This document shows positions 49,615-59,909 of a DNA stretch of 64,000 nt, in pieces. Source of the DNA: Psychromonas sp. MB-3u-54 (GTDB lineage: Bacteria > Pseudomonadota > Gammaproteobacteria > Enterobacterales > Psychromonadaceae); assembly GCF_002836415.1 (NCBI RefSeq), contig NZ_PJBP01000120.1, forward strand, positions 1 to 64,000. Direction: 5' to 3'. The notes below the pieces were generated by a model. It was given only the letters and a program-made list of their open reading frames with translations. It did no database searches and was not told the DNA's origin. The first letter of the stretch is position 1; every line of letters starts with the position of its first letter. The translations under genes were made by a program, and so were the position numbers.

Positions 49615-49958
49615 TTAAATTATTTGTGTAGAACGAGTGATGAAATATTTTGATAATGACTGGGATGGCCTGATACTGAAACGCTCACCTCAATAACAAA
49701 ATTATGCTTTTTTGTTTTTAATTGCTTGATTATTTAATGAAAAAATAATTATAATTGTTTCATTACTAATTAACAACGCAAGTAACTACATGTTTAACAA
49801 ATACTATTTTTTAATGGGGGAAGTTTCTATTTGGGTGTGTGAATTTAGTTGATCATGTAGTATTGAAGCACAATCTGTAAGTAAAATGGGGGTAATGTTA
49901 GGTTGATGAGTCTTTTTTAAGAAGGCTTTAAGTCCTAAGCGCAGCTAACATTCCTAAC

Positions 49959-50145
49959 ACTCGATTCCGCAGTTTTTTGTTATGGCTTTGACCATGAAAC
50001 TTTACTTGTTTGAAATTCAAATGGTTACATTTTTTTGAAAAAATAGATTTTTTATCCACGGTTTAAATTAATGAATATATCTTATTGATATGAAAAGCCG
50101 AAAAGTTTCGTGCCATCTTTAAAATTAAAAACTGCGGAATCGAGT
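49959..50145. mobile_element. MITE-like element with 19-bp terminal inverted repeats
   Basis: ACTCGATTCCGCAGTTTTT at 49959-49977 has its exact reverse complement at 50127-50145. The similarity continues imperfectly inward (ATGAAACTTT against the complement of AAAGTTTCGTG), giving arms of about 40 bp on a 187-bp unit. AAC flanks both ends (49956-49958 and 50146-50148), a possible 3-bp target duplication. No transposase gene is inside. Confidence 0.45.
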
Positions 50146-50289
50146 AACAGTAATAAAGGGATATCCGGAACCAATCGCCAACATGACCAAAATCGTGGTA
50201 ATCGTGGTAAACAGTTAAACCCAAATCAAAAAGGTGGAAAAAATAACAATAGTATCCAAGTAGTTAAGGTTCATGGGCTCTTCAATTGA
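50110..50289 (+). pseudogene. Short plus-strand frame, probable 3' end of a truncated gene
   Basis: A frame open from at least 50101 to TGA at 50289 encodes a Asn/Gly/Lys-rich tail with NRGNRGKQLNPNQKGGK. GTG at 50110 is the only candidate start and has no ribosome-binding site. A proper plus-strand terminator follows directly, which fits the end of a real gene. The right arm of the 19-bp inverted repeat lies inside it, so the gene was probably cut at the island edge. Confidence 0.35.
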
Positions 50290-50301
50290 GCCCCTTTTTT
50301 T
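50275..50301 (+). terminator. Rho-independent terminator
   Basis: GGGCTC and GAGCCC form a 6-bp stem with a 7-nt loop followed by C and seven T. It overlaps the stop codon of the short plus-strand frame and would end plus-strand transcription. Confidence 0.75.
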
Positions 50302-51016
50302 ATGGAAATTTCAACCTGAAGTAGTTTTGAATAACTGAGCATGACTTTATAGCCTATTTAATAAAAAACGAAGACAGAAGTCATGATATGTACGATTGAT
50401 TTGGGGCGCTGACACAGGAAACATTAGTATTGAGTCAACTTGAGCTCTTTGCGGCTGTTACTATCCATAGATTTTAGCGGGAAAATCCGTGTTGGAATCT
50501 AAAGTTATTTTTCAATCTTCTTAGCTTGTTCTTATTCGGCCTATTATCAATTAATCTTATTTCCGCAGCTGATTAATGGTTTAAGTTTAGATTTAACTGG
50601 CACAGTTAACTTACTTCATTTTTTGCTTAGACATTCATAACCTAACTGACTAACACTCACTAAGTATCTAATACCAAATCCATTAATTTTAAGTTCTGCA
50701 CGTTTATTCGAATGATTAGAAACTTAATTTAACCCAGTATCTGTCAATATCTGCATTCTAGTTACTAAATTTAATGATGACTTAAGCTCAGTATGTCAGG
50801 ATTTTACGGGCAGTCATTTTTAACTGTATGTATAACCAGTTGTTTTTTTTACTGGTTACGTGAAATCAAGCATTTTTACACTTTCCAATAAAATTTTGTA
50901 ACAAGCCCCCTTTTATTACCGGCTGGTTTCGTTGATAAAACCAATAAATAACGGTGTTTAATTTCTGCGTTTAATACTAATAACAGCACTATTTACGCCT
51001 AATCAATAGTTGCAGA

Positions 51017-54000
51017 TTATTCGTTATCCCATTGATAATAAACATCAACAGCTTGATTTAAGCCATTCGATGCTTCAATAAAAAATCGTTCAAACAATTC
51101 GTAACGAATTGAAAATATGGTAAAGCTATCAAATACGCCAACCCCATAACTGAGCTCTAAATTTGGGGCAATATAGCCACTGACACCGACCGTCTGGCCA
51201 TCTCCTTCACCGCCTGAAGTAAGCGATAAATCACTTATACCGACTTTATTACCGAAATCCCCCATGACTTCAGACGTTTGCCCTGCCCCAAAATTAATTA
51301 GCATATTGGTATATTGATTGTCTTCCTGGCTGTTAAGGCTATTTGTTATTGATTTACCGCGTGTTATATAGGCTAATGCATCCTGCTGAGACATGCTGGG
51401 ATCAGAGAAAATGACCAGTTCAAGTTTATCTGGCGTGCCGCTTACCCGGATTCCCGCTGTAACATCATCTTCTACTTTATTAGGATCGCGGATGGCTTCA
51501 ATTGAAATATAGGGCGATTCAGGAATCCCCTGAAATATTATTCTGCTATTTTGTAATACTAATTGTTGGCCTAATGCGCGATAACTGCCATCAACAAGCT
51601 TTAAGTCACCATGTATGGTGAGATCTTTATTTAATCGTTTCCTGATTAATAAAGCACCCGTTACCGATGTATCCAAACCAAGGGCTTCAATTTGTAATTT
51701 TGATCCAAGATCCAAGGTTAAATTCATCATTATCGGTAAGTCAGTTGCATTAGGTTTCTGTTTGATATCAACCACCACAATGTCTTTCGAGGTTGAAACT
51801 GATCCTGCAGGCAACTCTTTTACGGTTATTTTTCCCTGATCAACAAGGATGTCCCCTGTTAAATTAATATTTTGATCAAAGGTTAATTCCAAATTTGGAC
51901 TGACCAGTAGATAAATTTTAGAATAATCATTTATAACCATCTGATTTCCTTGTAAATTAACTTTACCTTTAAACTTATCTTGCCAGTCAAACTCACCGCT
52001 AATATACGACTTCCCCTTTTCTATATCTTCTTTGTTTATGGTTTTATTTTTCTGCAGTGGCGAAGTCACAAATTTAAGCGAAGTATCAACAAGACTGACT
52101 GTTTTATTTATAAATTTGAATACTTTGTTGTTTTCTTTGCTGGCGGGATCTCGACCATTAGTATCAAAATAACCTTCTAAGGTGGCAGATTGGTTATTTA
52201 TTTTAATCATAGTATTTAAATCATGTAATTGGATTGGAGCCCCTACTGCCTTAATTGAGGTATCTTTCACATGGATTTCACCATTAACAAGCGGATTTTT
52301 AATGGCTCCGTTGATGCTTACATTTGCGCTTAACATACCAGATAACTTTTCAAGTTCGGGAATAAGAACGCTGAAAGGCGAAAAATCTGACACCTCAAGA
52401 TCGACACTGGCCTTTATATTCGGGTTATTGGTCGTATTTTTTAATTGACCTTTTAGCTGTGCATTGAGTAAATTTTTTGATGAAATTTTGGCTGAAAAAT
52501 CTGTATTTTTCTGGTCGGAAACGACATTGATAGCAAAGGTATCAACCGGATACTCAACAATATTTTTATCACCTGGAGCAAGGGGCACAAGATGTAGTTT
52601 CATTTTCATATCGGTAGAAGAGATTGTTATATTACCGGCCGGTTTATCATTTCCTTGCCAGCTTAGATCGGCATTAGCCGAAACGGCACCATCAAAGCTG
52701 ATTTTTTCAGGTAATATTTCATCAAGACCCGCCAAAAGGTAGGAGTCTATCTGCAGTATAATATTATTAGTTTCACCTATATTTAATTTTTTCAGGCATA
52801 ACTTGCCATTATCTTTGATGCTGTTACTTGAAGCTGTCCAGCAATGTGCTGTCAGTTGCACATTTTGTCCTTCGATAACGACATCAAAGGGAGTATCCAG
52901 GGTCAATTTTTGTTTATGAAGATCTACAACAGCGGCGCTCACGGCCGTTAACCATTTATCGCCGATCTGTTTTAATTGTATTTGCATATCACTGGAGATA
53001 ATGTCACTGACCACTTGAAGATCAATCTGATGATTTTCACCCTGTGCACTGCGGCCAGTATTTTTGACGTTGATATCAATGGTATCAATAAGCTGTTCGG
53101 CAACCTCGAGTTTTTTGGCCTGTACAACAAGAGTGGCTTGGGGCTGTTTTGAGAGCAGGAGTTGCCCATTAAGCTTTAATGAGTTGAGGGAGGATGTATC
53201 ATAACGGAGCGCATCTGCTTGTAAATCAGAGCTGACCTTAATGGCGTCCATCGGGCCCTGTATTTTAACTTCCCCCTTGATGATACCAGTGCTGTTAAGT
53301 AACGCATGGCTTAGATCTTTAATATCAACTGCAACAGTCAAATCATTCTGTTGTGCGAGTTTGCCATTAATAAGAATTTGGTTGTCGGCATTATGCAGGT
53401 AAACATTTTGTAACATTAATCCTTCTTTGTCGTTGCCATTAATAGCACCATTAATCGCAAAGGGACGCTTTAAAAATTGACCATCAATCGCCATTTCCGG
53501 AATAGAGACTAACCAGCCTGGTGCTTTATTGTCGTTTAACTCAATAGCAACATGTTGTTTTAATTTTCCGTTAAATTGGCCTGTGTATTCTGTTTTGAGT
53601 TGTTTTAAATCGATATTTTCAATATCTAATTGACCCTGCCAGGTGATTTTTTTTGACCAGTCCAGTAAACCGGTTAATTTCAATAATCCGTTAAGGGTAT
53701 TTATTGTTAAGTTATTTACATTTAATTTTTGTAAATCCCCTGCCGCTTTTAAATCTATTTTTCCAGCGGGCATATTCTCTAATTCATAATCAGTCTGTAA
53801 ATTGAGCTGATAATCATTTAGTTTCCCCTGGCTGCTTAACTGCCCTTTTGGTGAAAAATACGCAGATTTTCCATCCAAAGGCCAACCTAATTTTTGCCAA
53901 TCAAGGGTTAGACTGTAAGGTAAATTATCGGCGAATAAATTTACATCTAATTTCATTTGCGCTGTTATTTTATTGCTAAGCTGTAAATCTGTTTTTAAAT

Positions 54001-54994
54001 TAGAAAAATCGCCACTGCTTTTTAAGCTAAAATGCTGCGCGTTGAGAAGAGAGTTCGGCTGTATGTTTTTGATATCTTTAATGCTGCCGGTTAATTGGAC
54101 TGCTAGTGGATATTTTCCGGTAAAATTTATTTCCCCCATTAAGTCCAGATCTGCCTCGGGCATATCAATGCTGAATTGATCCACTTCTAATTTGTTATAA
54201 AAGAATCGTAATGCTGACTGTGCCGAATTTATCGAAACGAGGGGTTGCTGGTCACCTTGGGTTAATTTGAAGTCTGAAATTTGGATATTTTTAATATCTA
54301 AATTAAAAAAGGATGAGATCGCCGATAAATTCTGTTCACTTACCAGTGCAGGCAATGAGTTTAATGGCATTAAATTATTTGTTTCTTTTGTTGTTTCTGC
54401 CGCTGCTTTGCTGCCGGGTAAATCAACCACTAGACCCTCGGTGATTGAATTAAAAATGGTCACATTATCTCTAAAACCTTGGGCCTGGATTTCCCAACGT
54501 TTGCTTGCAACTGATAATGTGCCAGGCAGTGTAAAAGAACTATTATTTAAAATAAGAGATTGAATATCTATAAAGATCGGTAGTTGTAGCGAGGTAAAGG
54601 GATTATCCGCCAGTGCTTTAATTTCGGCTTCTGTCGGCGGCTTGGTTTCATCTAAATCTAAAACAATATCCATCTCATCGGCATGCAGCTTTTCGACACA
54701 AATTTTTGTAAAAGCACATGACCAATCAAAAGCGTATTCTAATTTAGAAAAAGAGATCGAAAAAAAATCAGATTTCCAACTGATATTCGAATAATGGGGA
54801 TTCAAAAATAAACTGCCTGAATCAAGTGTGACGGCAAGTCGCGGTTCAAATTTGGTTGCCAGTTTAATCGCAAGATTAGTACCTGAATGTGTAAATAAAA
54901 TAGCCGTTACACTGGCGACGGTAAATATAATTAATAACAATAACGTTAAAAAAGTTTTTCTACATATTAACTTTATTTTTAACTTGGTACTCAT
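51017..54994 (-). CDS. tamB: TamB, inner-membrane/periplasmic bridge protein
   Basis: 1325 aa, close to the usual 1200-1300. One N-terminal transmembrane segment (about 13-36) anchors it in the inner membrane. The body is repetitive beta-strand sequence typical of AsmA-like/TamB bridge proteins, and the last about 350 residues are the TamB (DUF490) domain ending in YQWDNE. With TamA it helps outer-membrane protein assembly and, in recent work on the family, phospholipid transport across the periplasm. Its start overlaps the tamA stop by 4 bp. Confidence 0.93.
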   Translation of the reverse strand: MSTKLKIKLICRKTFLTLLLLIIFTVASVTAILFTHSGTNLAIKLATKFEPRLAVTLDSGSLFLNPHYSNISWKSDFFSISFSKLEYAFDWSCAFTKICVEKLHADEMDIVLDLDETKPPTEAEIKALADNPFTSLQLPIFIDIQSLILNNSSFTLPGTLSVASKRWEIQAQGFRDNVTIFNSITEGLVVDLPGSKAAAETTKETNNLMPLNSLPALVSEQNLSAISSFFNLDIKNIQISDFKLTQGDQQPLVSINSAQSALRFFYNKLEVDQFSIDMPEADLDLMGEINFTGKYPLAVQLTGSIKDIKNIQPNSLLNAQHFSLKSSGDFSNLKTDLQLSNKITAQMKLDVNLFADNLPYSLTLDWQKLGWPLDGKSAYFSPKGQLSSQGKLNDYQLNLQTDYELENMPAGKIDLKAAGDLQKLNVNNLTINTLNGLLKLTGLLDWSKKITWQGQLDIENIDLKQLKTEYTGQFNGKLKQHVAIELNDNKAPGWLVSIPEMAIDGQFLKRPFAINGAINGNDKEGLMLQNVYLHNADNQILINGKLAQQNDLTVAVDIKDLSHALLNSTGIIKGEVKIQGPMDAIKVSSDLQADALRYDTSSLNSLKLNGQLLLSKQPQATLVVQAKKLEVAEQLIDTIDINVKNTGRSAQGENHQIDLQVVSDIISSDMQIQLKQIGDKWLTAVSAAVVDLHKQKLTLDTPFDVVIEGQNVQLTAHCWTASSNSIKDNGKLCLKKLNIGETNNIILQIDSYLLAGLDEILPEKISFDGAVSANADLSWQGNDKPAGNITISSTDMKMKLHLVPLAPGDKNIVEYPVDTFAINVVSDQKNTDFSAKISSKNLLNAQLKGQLKNTTNNPNIKASVDLEVSDFSPFSVLIPELEKLSGMLSANVSINGAIKNPLVNGEIHVKDTSIKAVGAPIQLHDLNTMIKINNQSATLEGYFDTNGRDPASKENNKVFKFINKTVSLVDTSLKFVTSPLQKNKTINKEDIEKGKSYISGEFDWQDKFKGKVNLQGNQMVINDYSKIYLLVSPNLELTFDQNINLTGDILVDQGKITVKELPAGSVSTSKDIVVVDIKQKPNATDLPIMMNLTLDLGSKLQIEALGLDTSVTGALLIRKRLNKDLTIHGDLKLVDGSYRALGQQLVLQNSRIIFQGIPESPYISIEAIRDPNKVEDDVTAGIRVSGTPDKLELVIFSDPSMSQQDALAYITRGKSITNSLNSQEDNQYTNMLINFGAGQTSEVMGDFGNKVGISDLSLTSGGEGDGQTVGVSGYIAPNLELSYGVGVFDSFTIFSIRYELFERFFIEASNGLNQAVDVYYQWDNE

Positions 54995-56718
54995 AATTCA
55001 GGTCCGATCATAAAGTGTATCATCCATTTATTAAGCGTTGTATTGTCATTGTTCACGGGCGCTGCCACATAAAATCTAACCGGGCCGATTGGAGACGACC
55101 AAACAATACCAAGACCCGCGCCAACGGAAATCGGTTCGCTGAAGGTAGAGGTCGCGGTTCCCGCATCAATAAAGGTGGCCAACTTCCAATTAGCGGCCAC
55201 CGGGAAACGGTATTCTAAACTTTGCACGGCGAGATATTTTCCGCCGATTAAATATCCATCATCATCTTCAGGAGAAATGCTTTCGTAACTGTAACCGCGA
55301 ATACTTTGATCTCCCCCGGCAAAAAAGCGCATGGACGCTGGAACGTTATAGATAGAGTCAGTATAAAGCGCGCCCACTTCCGTGGTGCTGAAAAATTGCT
55401 GTTGGTTATAGCTACGCAAAAATTTTGCTTTCCCGTAAAGCTTTAATAAATCAGAACTTGAAAACAAATCTTTATGGGCCACGGCGACCTCGTATTGTTG
55501 GGTGTCTCCCCAAGTTGGATGAAGACCACCACGTAATCTGGTGCGACTAAAACTTACCCCCGGCATAATTAATTCAGTTGAGAAACCCTGCTGACCCTGC
55601 ACGCCGGACTCTTTGTCATAACGAATAAAGACATTGCGTAACCAATTATTTTCTAAGCGCTTATAGCGACCGACACTGAATAAATATTGTTGGGTATTGG
55701 TATCATTATCATCAACAAATTTATAACCTGTTTTAATCGAGTAATAATGGTTAAGAGGATCACTAATAGGAATGTTATAAGCTAAGGAGGCTTCTTGCTG
55801 CGGCACGGAGGCAACAACATTACCCACTATGCTATGGCCATATTGATTTATCCAGGGTCTGGTCCAGCGGAATTTACCTCGAATACCTTCATCGGTACTA
55901 ACCCCAAGACCGGCATTAAAGGAGTCTTTAGGGCGCATTTTAGCAAGCACTAAAAGCGGAATCTGGCGGCCCTGCTTTTTTTTAATTTCCGGTACAATGG
56001 AGATATTTTTAAAATAACCCGTTCTATTTGTTTCCGTATTAAATTTCATTAAGGTTTGAGAATCGTAGGGATCGCCAGTTTTAAAGTTTTGTAATGAAGA
56101 AACAAATTTTTTGGCGGGTAAATCTTCCGGAGAAAAAAACAATTCACCAAACTGGTAGCGAATCCCGGTATCAAAACTGATGTTAACGGTCGCGCTGTTA
56201 TTTTTGGAGATAACCTCAACGGATGCTTGGACAAATTTCGCATCAAAATATCCACGTTGTTGTGCCATGTTTTTTAGTTTGCTTTTCCCTTGCTCATATT
56301 TACCATGGTGCAGAACATCATTTTTTTTAAGTGGAAAATTTTTAACTATCTTTAAAAAATCGGGATTCGAACTGCCCTCGCCGAGCAGTTTTAAATTTAA
56401 CCCGCTAATACGGGTAGCCACTCCAAGGTCAACCAGCAGTGTAATGGTCTGTTTACCTGTTTCGCCGGTGACATTAATGTCGAGGTTCGTTTGATAATAG
56501 CCTAAAGCCGTGACCGCTTGCCGGGTTGAACTTTGTACTTGTTGTAAATAACTTTGGCTATTAGCATTCTGAGGTTGTGATAATGCCTTCAAAAAAACAA
56601 CTATGTTTTCTTTTACATCTTTATTATCCATTCCTTTTATTGAGAATATAACATCCGCATGAAGGCTTCCATGCACAAGCAACGCTAATAATAAAAATAA
56701 AATTTTATAAATTTTCAT
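54991..56718 (-). CDS. tamA: TamA, Omp85-family outer-membrane protein
   Basis: 575 aa with a signal peptide (about 1-21, cleaved after an Ala-type site before DVIFSIKG), three POTRA-like domains (about 22-265) and a C-terminal 16-stranded barrel region (about 270-575) with the Omp85 motif FFAGGDQSIRGY near 465. It inserts in the outer membrane and pairs with TamB. It is the first gene of a two-gene operon. No strong ribosome-binding site precedes the ATG. Confidence 0.93.
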   Translation of the reverse strand: MKIYKILFLLLALLVHGSLHADVIFSIKGMDNKDVKENIVVFLKALSQPQNANSQSYLQQVQSSTRQAVTALGYYQTNLDINVTGETGKQTITLLVDLGVATRISGLNLKLLGEGSSNPDFLKIVKNFPLKKNDVLHHGKYEQGKSKLKNMAQQRGYFDAKFVQASVEVISKNNSATVNISFDTGIRYQFGELFFSPEDLPAKKFVSSLQNFKTGDPYDSQTLMKFNTETNRTGYFKNISIVPEIKKKQGRQIPLLVLAKMRPKDSFNAGLGVSTDEGIRGKFRWTRPWINQYGHSIVGNVVASVPQQEASLAYNIPISDPLNHYYSIKTGYKFVDDNDTNTQQYLFSVGRYKRLENNWLRNVFIRYDKESGVQGQQGFSTELIMPGVSFSRTRLRGGLHPTWGDTQQYEVAVAHKDLFSSSDLLKLYGKAKFLRSYNQQQFFSTTEVGALYTDSIYNVPASMRFFAGGDQSIRGYSYESISPEDDDGYLIGGKYLAVQSLEYRFPVAANWKLATFIDAGTATSTFSEPISVGAGLGIVWSSPIGPVRFYVAAPVNNDNTTLNKWMIHFMIGPEL

Positions 56719-56902
56719 ACAATTAATAATAGTTCTTCCAATGCATACCGAAGGGTATTTTTAATAAAAAGACAGAAAAAAGTGCATACTCTGCAGTATT
56801 CATAGGTTTTTCAATATTAGGCTGTTTTGCCCAATAGGAACCCTACTCACGTACTGATTAATGCATTGCAGATTGTGGCAGAAAAATAAAATAAGGACAG
56901 AT

Positions 56903-56938
56903 AAAAACGCCGCTATTTTGTGGTATAACGGCGTTTTT
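56903..56938. terminator. Terminator after htpX
   Basis: AAAAACGCCG and CGGCGTTTTT form a perfect 10-bp stem with a 16-nt loop. It lies about 20 bp after the htpX stop and has T-runs on both strands. Confidence 0.85.
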
Positions 56939-56958
56939 TATTTAATAGTGGTGATAAA

Positions 56959-57828
56959 TTATCGGGCTTCTTGCAGTGCTTTGATACGACTTTCTAATGG
57001 CGGGTGAGACATAAATAACCCGCCACTGCGTTTCCCTGAAATACCGAATGCCATCATATTACCTTCCAGATGAGGCTCAGAACCTTTTTGTAAGCGCTTT
57101 AATGCGGCAATCATTTTATTTTTACCAACTAATTTAGCGGCACCCGAATCGGCACTAAATTCTCGTTGTCGGGAGTAGTACATGACGATCGTACTTGCCA
57201 ATACGCCAAAGAGCATTTCTAAAACAAACACAATAATATAATAAGAAAATCCACGCCCTTCGGATTCAGAATTATTATTGTTTAGTGCACTGTCTATCAT
57301 ATTGCCTAAAACACGGGCAATAAATATAACAAAGGTATTCACCACACCTTGAAGCAGCGTCATTGTTACCATATCACCGCTCGCAATATGACTGACTTCA
57401 TGGGCTAAAACCGCTTCTGCTTCATCGCGTGTCATGGATTGCAATAAACCAGAACTAACGGCAACTAAGGCTTTATTTTTATTCATGCCTGTGGCAAAAG
57501 CATTCATATCAGGCGCATTATAAATGGCCACTTCAGGACAACTAATTCCAGCCTTTTTAGCTTGAGCTGCGACGGTATTAACCAGCCAGCGTTCAGTTTC
57601 AGTGTTAGCTTGAGTAATGACCACTGCACCGGTACTGCGTTTAGCTATCCACTTTGACATAGCTAAAGAGATAAACGCCCCTCCAAAACCGAAAACAGCG
57701 GCCAATGCCAGCAGACCTCCGGTACTTCGTGAGTCTAAGCCCGTAAACTTAAAAACTAAACTCAGTACGATACCTAAGACCAGCATGACGGCTAAATTTG
57801 TCAGCAAAAATAAAGCGATACGTTTCAT
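56959..57828 (-). CDS. htpX: HtpX, membrane zinc metalloprotease
   Basis: 289 aa from the ATG at 57828 (GAGG 5 nt upstream), matching the E. coli start [14 protein letters not shown] and its length of about 293. There are two N-terminal transmembrane segments (about 5-25 and 35-55), the zinc site HEVSH near 140 with the third ligand glutamate in REFSADSG near 220, and two further hydrophobic segments between. It degrades damaged inner-membrane proteins with FtsH in the family's known role. An upstream in-frame start at 57921 would add 31 residues and is unlikely. Confidence 0.94.
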   Translation of the reverse strand: MKRIALFLLTNLAVMLVLGIVLSLVFKFTGLDSRSTGGLLALAAVFGFGGAFISLAMSKWIAKRSTGAVVITQANTETERWLVNTVAAQAKKAGISCPEVAIYNAPDMNAFATGMNKNKALVAVSSGLLQSMTRDEAEAVLAHEVSHIASGDMVTMTLLQGVVNTFVIFIARVLGNMIDSALNNNNSESEGRGFSYYIIVFVLEMLFGVLASTIVMYYSRQREFSADSGAAKLVGKNKMIAALKRLQKGSEPHLEGNMMAFGISGKRSGGLFMSHPPLESRIKALQEAR

Positions 57829-57988
57829 AAAAACCTCAAATGGATGAATCAACAAAGACATAATATGGCTATAATTTGCTTTTTCAAGGCTAGATTTAAA
57901 ATAAATATTAAAATCAAACAATAACGGTTTGCTTGATGAGTCAAAATAATTTATCGTTGTCGATTACATAACTCAAAAGGAAAATAAA

Positions 57989-58270
57989 ATGGCTTTAGCA
58001 AGTGCACGTCATATATTAGTAAGTTCTGAAGAAAGCTGTCTCGATATTAAACAACAAATTGAAGCGGGTAGCGATTTCGCTGATCTTGCTAAAAAACATT
58101 CTTCATGCCCATCGGGTGCTCAAGGCGGCGCGTTAGGAGAATTCGGACCAGGTATGATGGTGCCAGAATTTGATACCGTAGTATTTAGTGCAGACGTAGG
58201 CTCTGTTCAGGGTCCCGTTAAAACTCAGTTCGGTTACCACTTATTAGAAGTTACAAGTCGTCAAGACTAA
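57989..58270 (+). CDS. ppiC: Parvulin-type peptidyl-prolyl isomerase PpiC
   Basis: A 93-aa, single-domain parvulin lacking a signal peptide, like E. coli PpiC. It has ARHILV at the start, the conserved block KKHSSCPSGAQGGALGEFGP (about 33-52), and FGYHLLEV near the end. It catalyses cis-trans isomerisation of prolyl bonds in the cytosol. AAGGA 6 nt before the ATG supports the start. It is divergent from htpX and is followed by a strong terminator. Confidence 0.94.
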   Translation: MALASARHILVSSEESCLDIKQQIEAGSDFADLAKKHSSCPSGAQGGALGEFGPGMMVPEFDTVVFSADVGSVQGPVKTQFGYHLLEVTSRQD

Positions 58271-58320
58271 GTCTTTCTTATTATTTTTTAGTTAACAAAT
58301 AATCAGATTTGCTCATTATA

Positions 58321-58356
58321 AAAAAAGCCTTTTATGCATTCATAAAAGGCTTTTTT
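58321..58356. terminator. Bidirectional terminator between ppiC and the ABC operon
   Basis: AAAAAAGCCTTTTATG and its perfect complement form a 16-bp stem around CATT. It serves the convergent ppiC and the ABC ATPase gene. Confidence 0.9.
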
Positions 58357-58388
58357 GTAGGTGTCTCTTTATTACCTTTATTAGAAAG

Positions 58389-59156
58389 TTAAAGCATGGC
58401 GGAATCAAGTGCCGATAAGTTTTGTTTCACCGAGCGGCCAACGAATTCTTTGGTGCGTTGATGTTGCGGTTTTTCAAATATCTGTTTTGGCGTTCCCTGC
58501 TCGACGATATTTCCGCCTTCCATAAAGATAACTCGATTAGCAACTTCTCGCGCAAACTGCATCTCATGGGTAACAATAATCATGGTCTGTTTTTGCACTG
58601 CTAATTGTTTCATGACTGCCAACACTTCATCAACCCATTCAGGATCAAGCGATGAGGTGGGTTCATCAAACAGAATAACTTCACCTTTTGCAGCCATTGC
58701 ACGCGCAATGCCAACTCGTTGTTGCTGACCACCTGATAATTGCGATGGATATTGATGAATTTTTTCGCCAAGTCCCACTTGTTGTAAAATCGTTTCAGCT
58801 TGTTTTAAGGCTACTAATTTTGGCTCTTTCCAAACGGTGATCAAACTTTCAGCGACATTCTGCAGTGCGGTTTTATTGGCAAATAAAGAGTAATTTTGAA
58901 ATACAAAGCTACTTTTTTTACGCAGATTGGTAATTTGTGCTGCTGTCGCGGTTGCACTGTCAACTTTCACATCCGCTATCTCAATAACCCCTGAAGTTGG
59001 AATTTCCAGATAATTTAAACAGCGTAATAATGTCGATTTTCCGGTACCCGATGGACCGATAATGACCACAATTTCGCCATGTGCGACTTCGAAATCAATC
59101 CCGTTTAATACCATGTTATCGGCAAATTTTTTGCTTAGGTTTTGTACTTTAATCAT
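58389..59156 (-). CDS. Polar amino-acid ABC transporter ATP-binding protein (cystine type)
   Basis: 255 aa with Walker [10 protein letters not shown] (about 34-42), the signature [15 protein letters not shown] near 138-152, Walker [14 protein letters not shown] near 162 and the switch histidine in VTHEMQFA. It belongs to the GlnQ/HisP/TcyN group. It starts at the permease stop. It powers import by the adjacent permease and binding protein. Substrate is likely cystine or a related amino acid by overall resemblance; this is not certain. Confidence 0.9.
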   Translation of the reverse strand: MIKVQNLSKKFADNMVLNGIDFEVAHGEIVVIIGPSGTGKSTLLRCLNYLEIPTSGVIEIADVKVDSATATAAQITNLRKKSSFVFQNYSLFANKTALQNVAESLITVWKEPKLVALKQAETILQQVGLGEKIHQYPSQLSGGQQQRVGIARAMAAKGEVILFDEPTSSLDPEWVDEVLAVMKQLAVQKQTMIIVTHEMQFAREVANRVIFMEGGNIVEQGTPKQIFEKPQHQRTKEFVGRSVKQNLSALDSAML

Positions 59157-59827
59157 TAGTAAGCTCTGTTCATACGAATTTCAAGATAATGCTGCAGACG
59201 TGAAAATATTTCAATAACAGCCCAGTAAATAAGTGCAACGGCTAAAAAACTTTCGAAGTATTTAAAGCTGGATGAGGCTTCCATTTGCGCCTTGGCCATT
59301 ATTTCAGCCACCCCCAAAGTAAATGCCAAGGAGGTACTTTTGATCATATCAATAAAATAATTCATTAACGACGGTGTCGCTACTCGAGCAGCTTGCGGTA
59401 ATATGATTCTGCGCATTGCTTGTAATCTGGTCATTCCAATACTTAAACAAGCTTCCATCTGACTTTTATTAACACCCATAATGGCGGCGCGAATACTTTC
59501 AGCCATATAGGCTGAAAAATGTAATGATAAACCAATGATCGCAGCACTAAATGCATCTACCCCTGCAAATATTGGCATTACTTGTGGTAAACCGTAATAC
59601 AATAAAAAAAGTTGCACTAACAGAGGCGTGCCACGGAAAAAGGAAATAAATAAACCCGCAAAGTTGTGCAATACGGGTAATTTAAATACTCGAACTATCG
59701 CTAAAATGACAGCAAGTATGATTGCAAAGCAAAAACCCAGGATGGCCATTTCCATGGTGACGCTAAGATATTTAAGTAAAATCGGTAATAGTTCAAGAAT
59801 ATATTGAACATCTAATGGCATTTGCAT
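59156..59827 (-). CDS. Polar amino-acid ABC transporter permease
   Basis: 223 aa with about five transmembrane segments, the first at about 15-45, and the EAA loop with [21 protein letters not shown] (about 125-145) of the HisM/GlnP family. One such subunit normally forms a homodimer with two ATPase subunits. Overlap or abutment with the ATPase gene and position after the binding-protein gene show one operon. Confidence 0.9.
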   Translation of the reverse strand: MQMPLDVQYILELLPILLKYLSVTMEMAILGFCFAIILAVILAIVRVFKLPVLHNFAGLFISFFRGTPLLVQLFLLYYGLPQVMPIFAGVDAFSAAIIGLSLHFSAYMAESIRAAIMGVNKSQMEACLSIGMTRLQAMRRIILPQAARVATPSLMNYFIDMIKSTSLAFTLGVAEIMAKAQMEASSSFKYFESFLAVALIYWAVIEIFSRLQHYLEIRMNRAY

Positions 59828-59875
59828 AGGAAATGGCTCGTATTAATATTGAAAAAGTAGATAACTATTTAACTA

Positions 59876-59897
59876 AGCGACTGAAATTTCAGTCGCT
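59876..59897 (-). other. Intercistronic hairpin between binding-protein and permease genes
   Basis: AGCGACTGAAA is followed directly by its complement, a perfect 22-nt palindrome. It stands 13 bp after the binding-protein stop. Such structures commonly protect the 3' end of the binding-protein message and partly terminate, giving more binding protein than permease. Confidence 0.6.
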
Positions 59898-59909
59898 AGG
59901 TTGTAGGGT

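Larger units (their letters stand above)
49528..51016. other. Intergenic region between defence island and tamB
   Basis: About 1.5 kb. It holds the TerY operon promoter region with an ACAAGCTTGT palindrome (49603-49614), a 19-bp inverted repeat pair (49959/50127), a short plus-strand frame ending at a terminator (50110-50301) and then AT-rich DNA without genes up to the tamB stop. This is the probable right boundary of the island. Confidence 0.5.
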
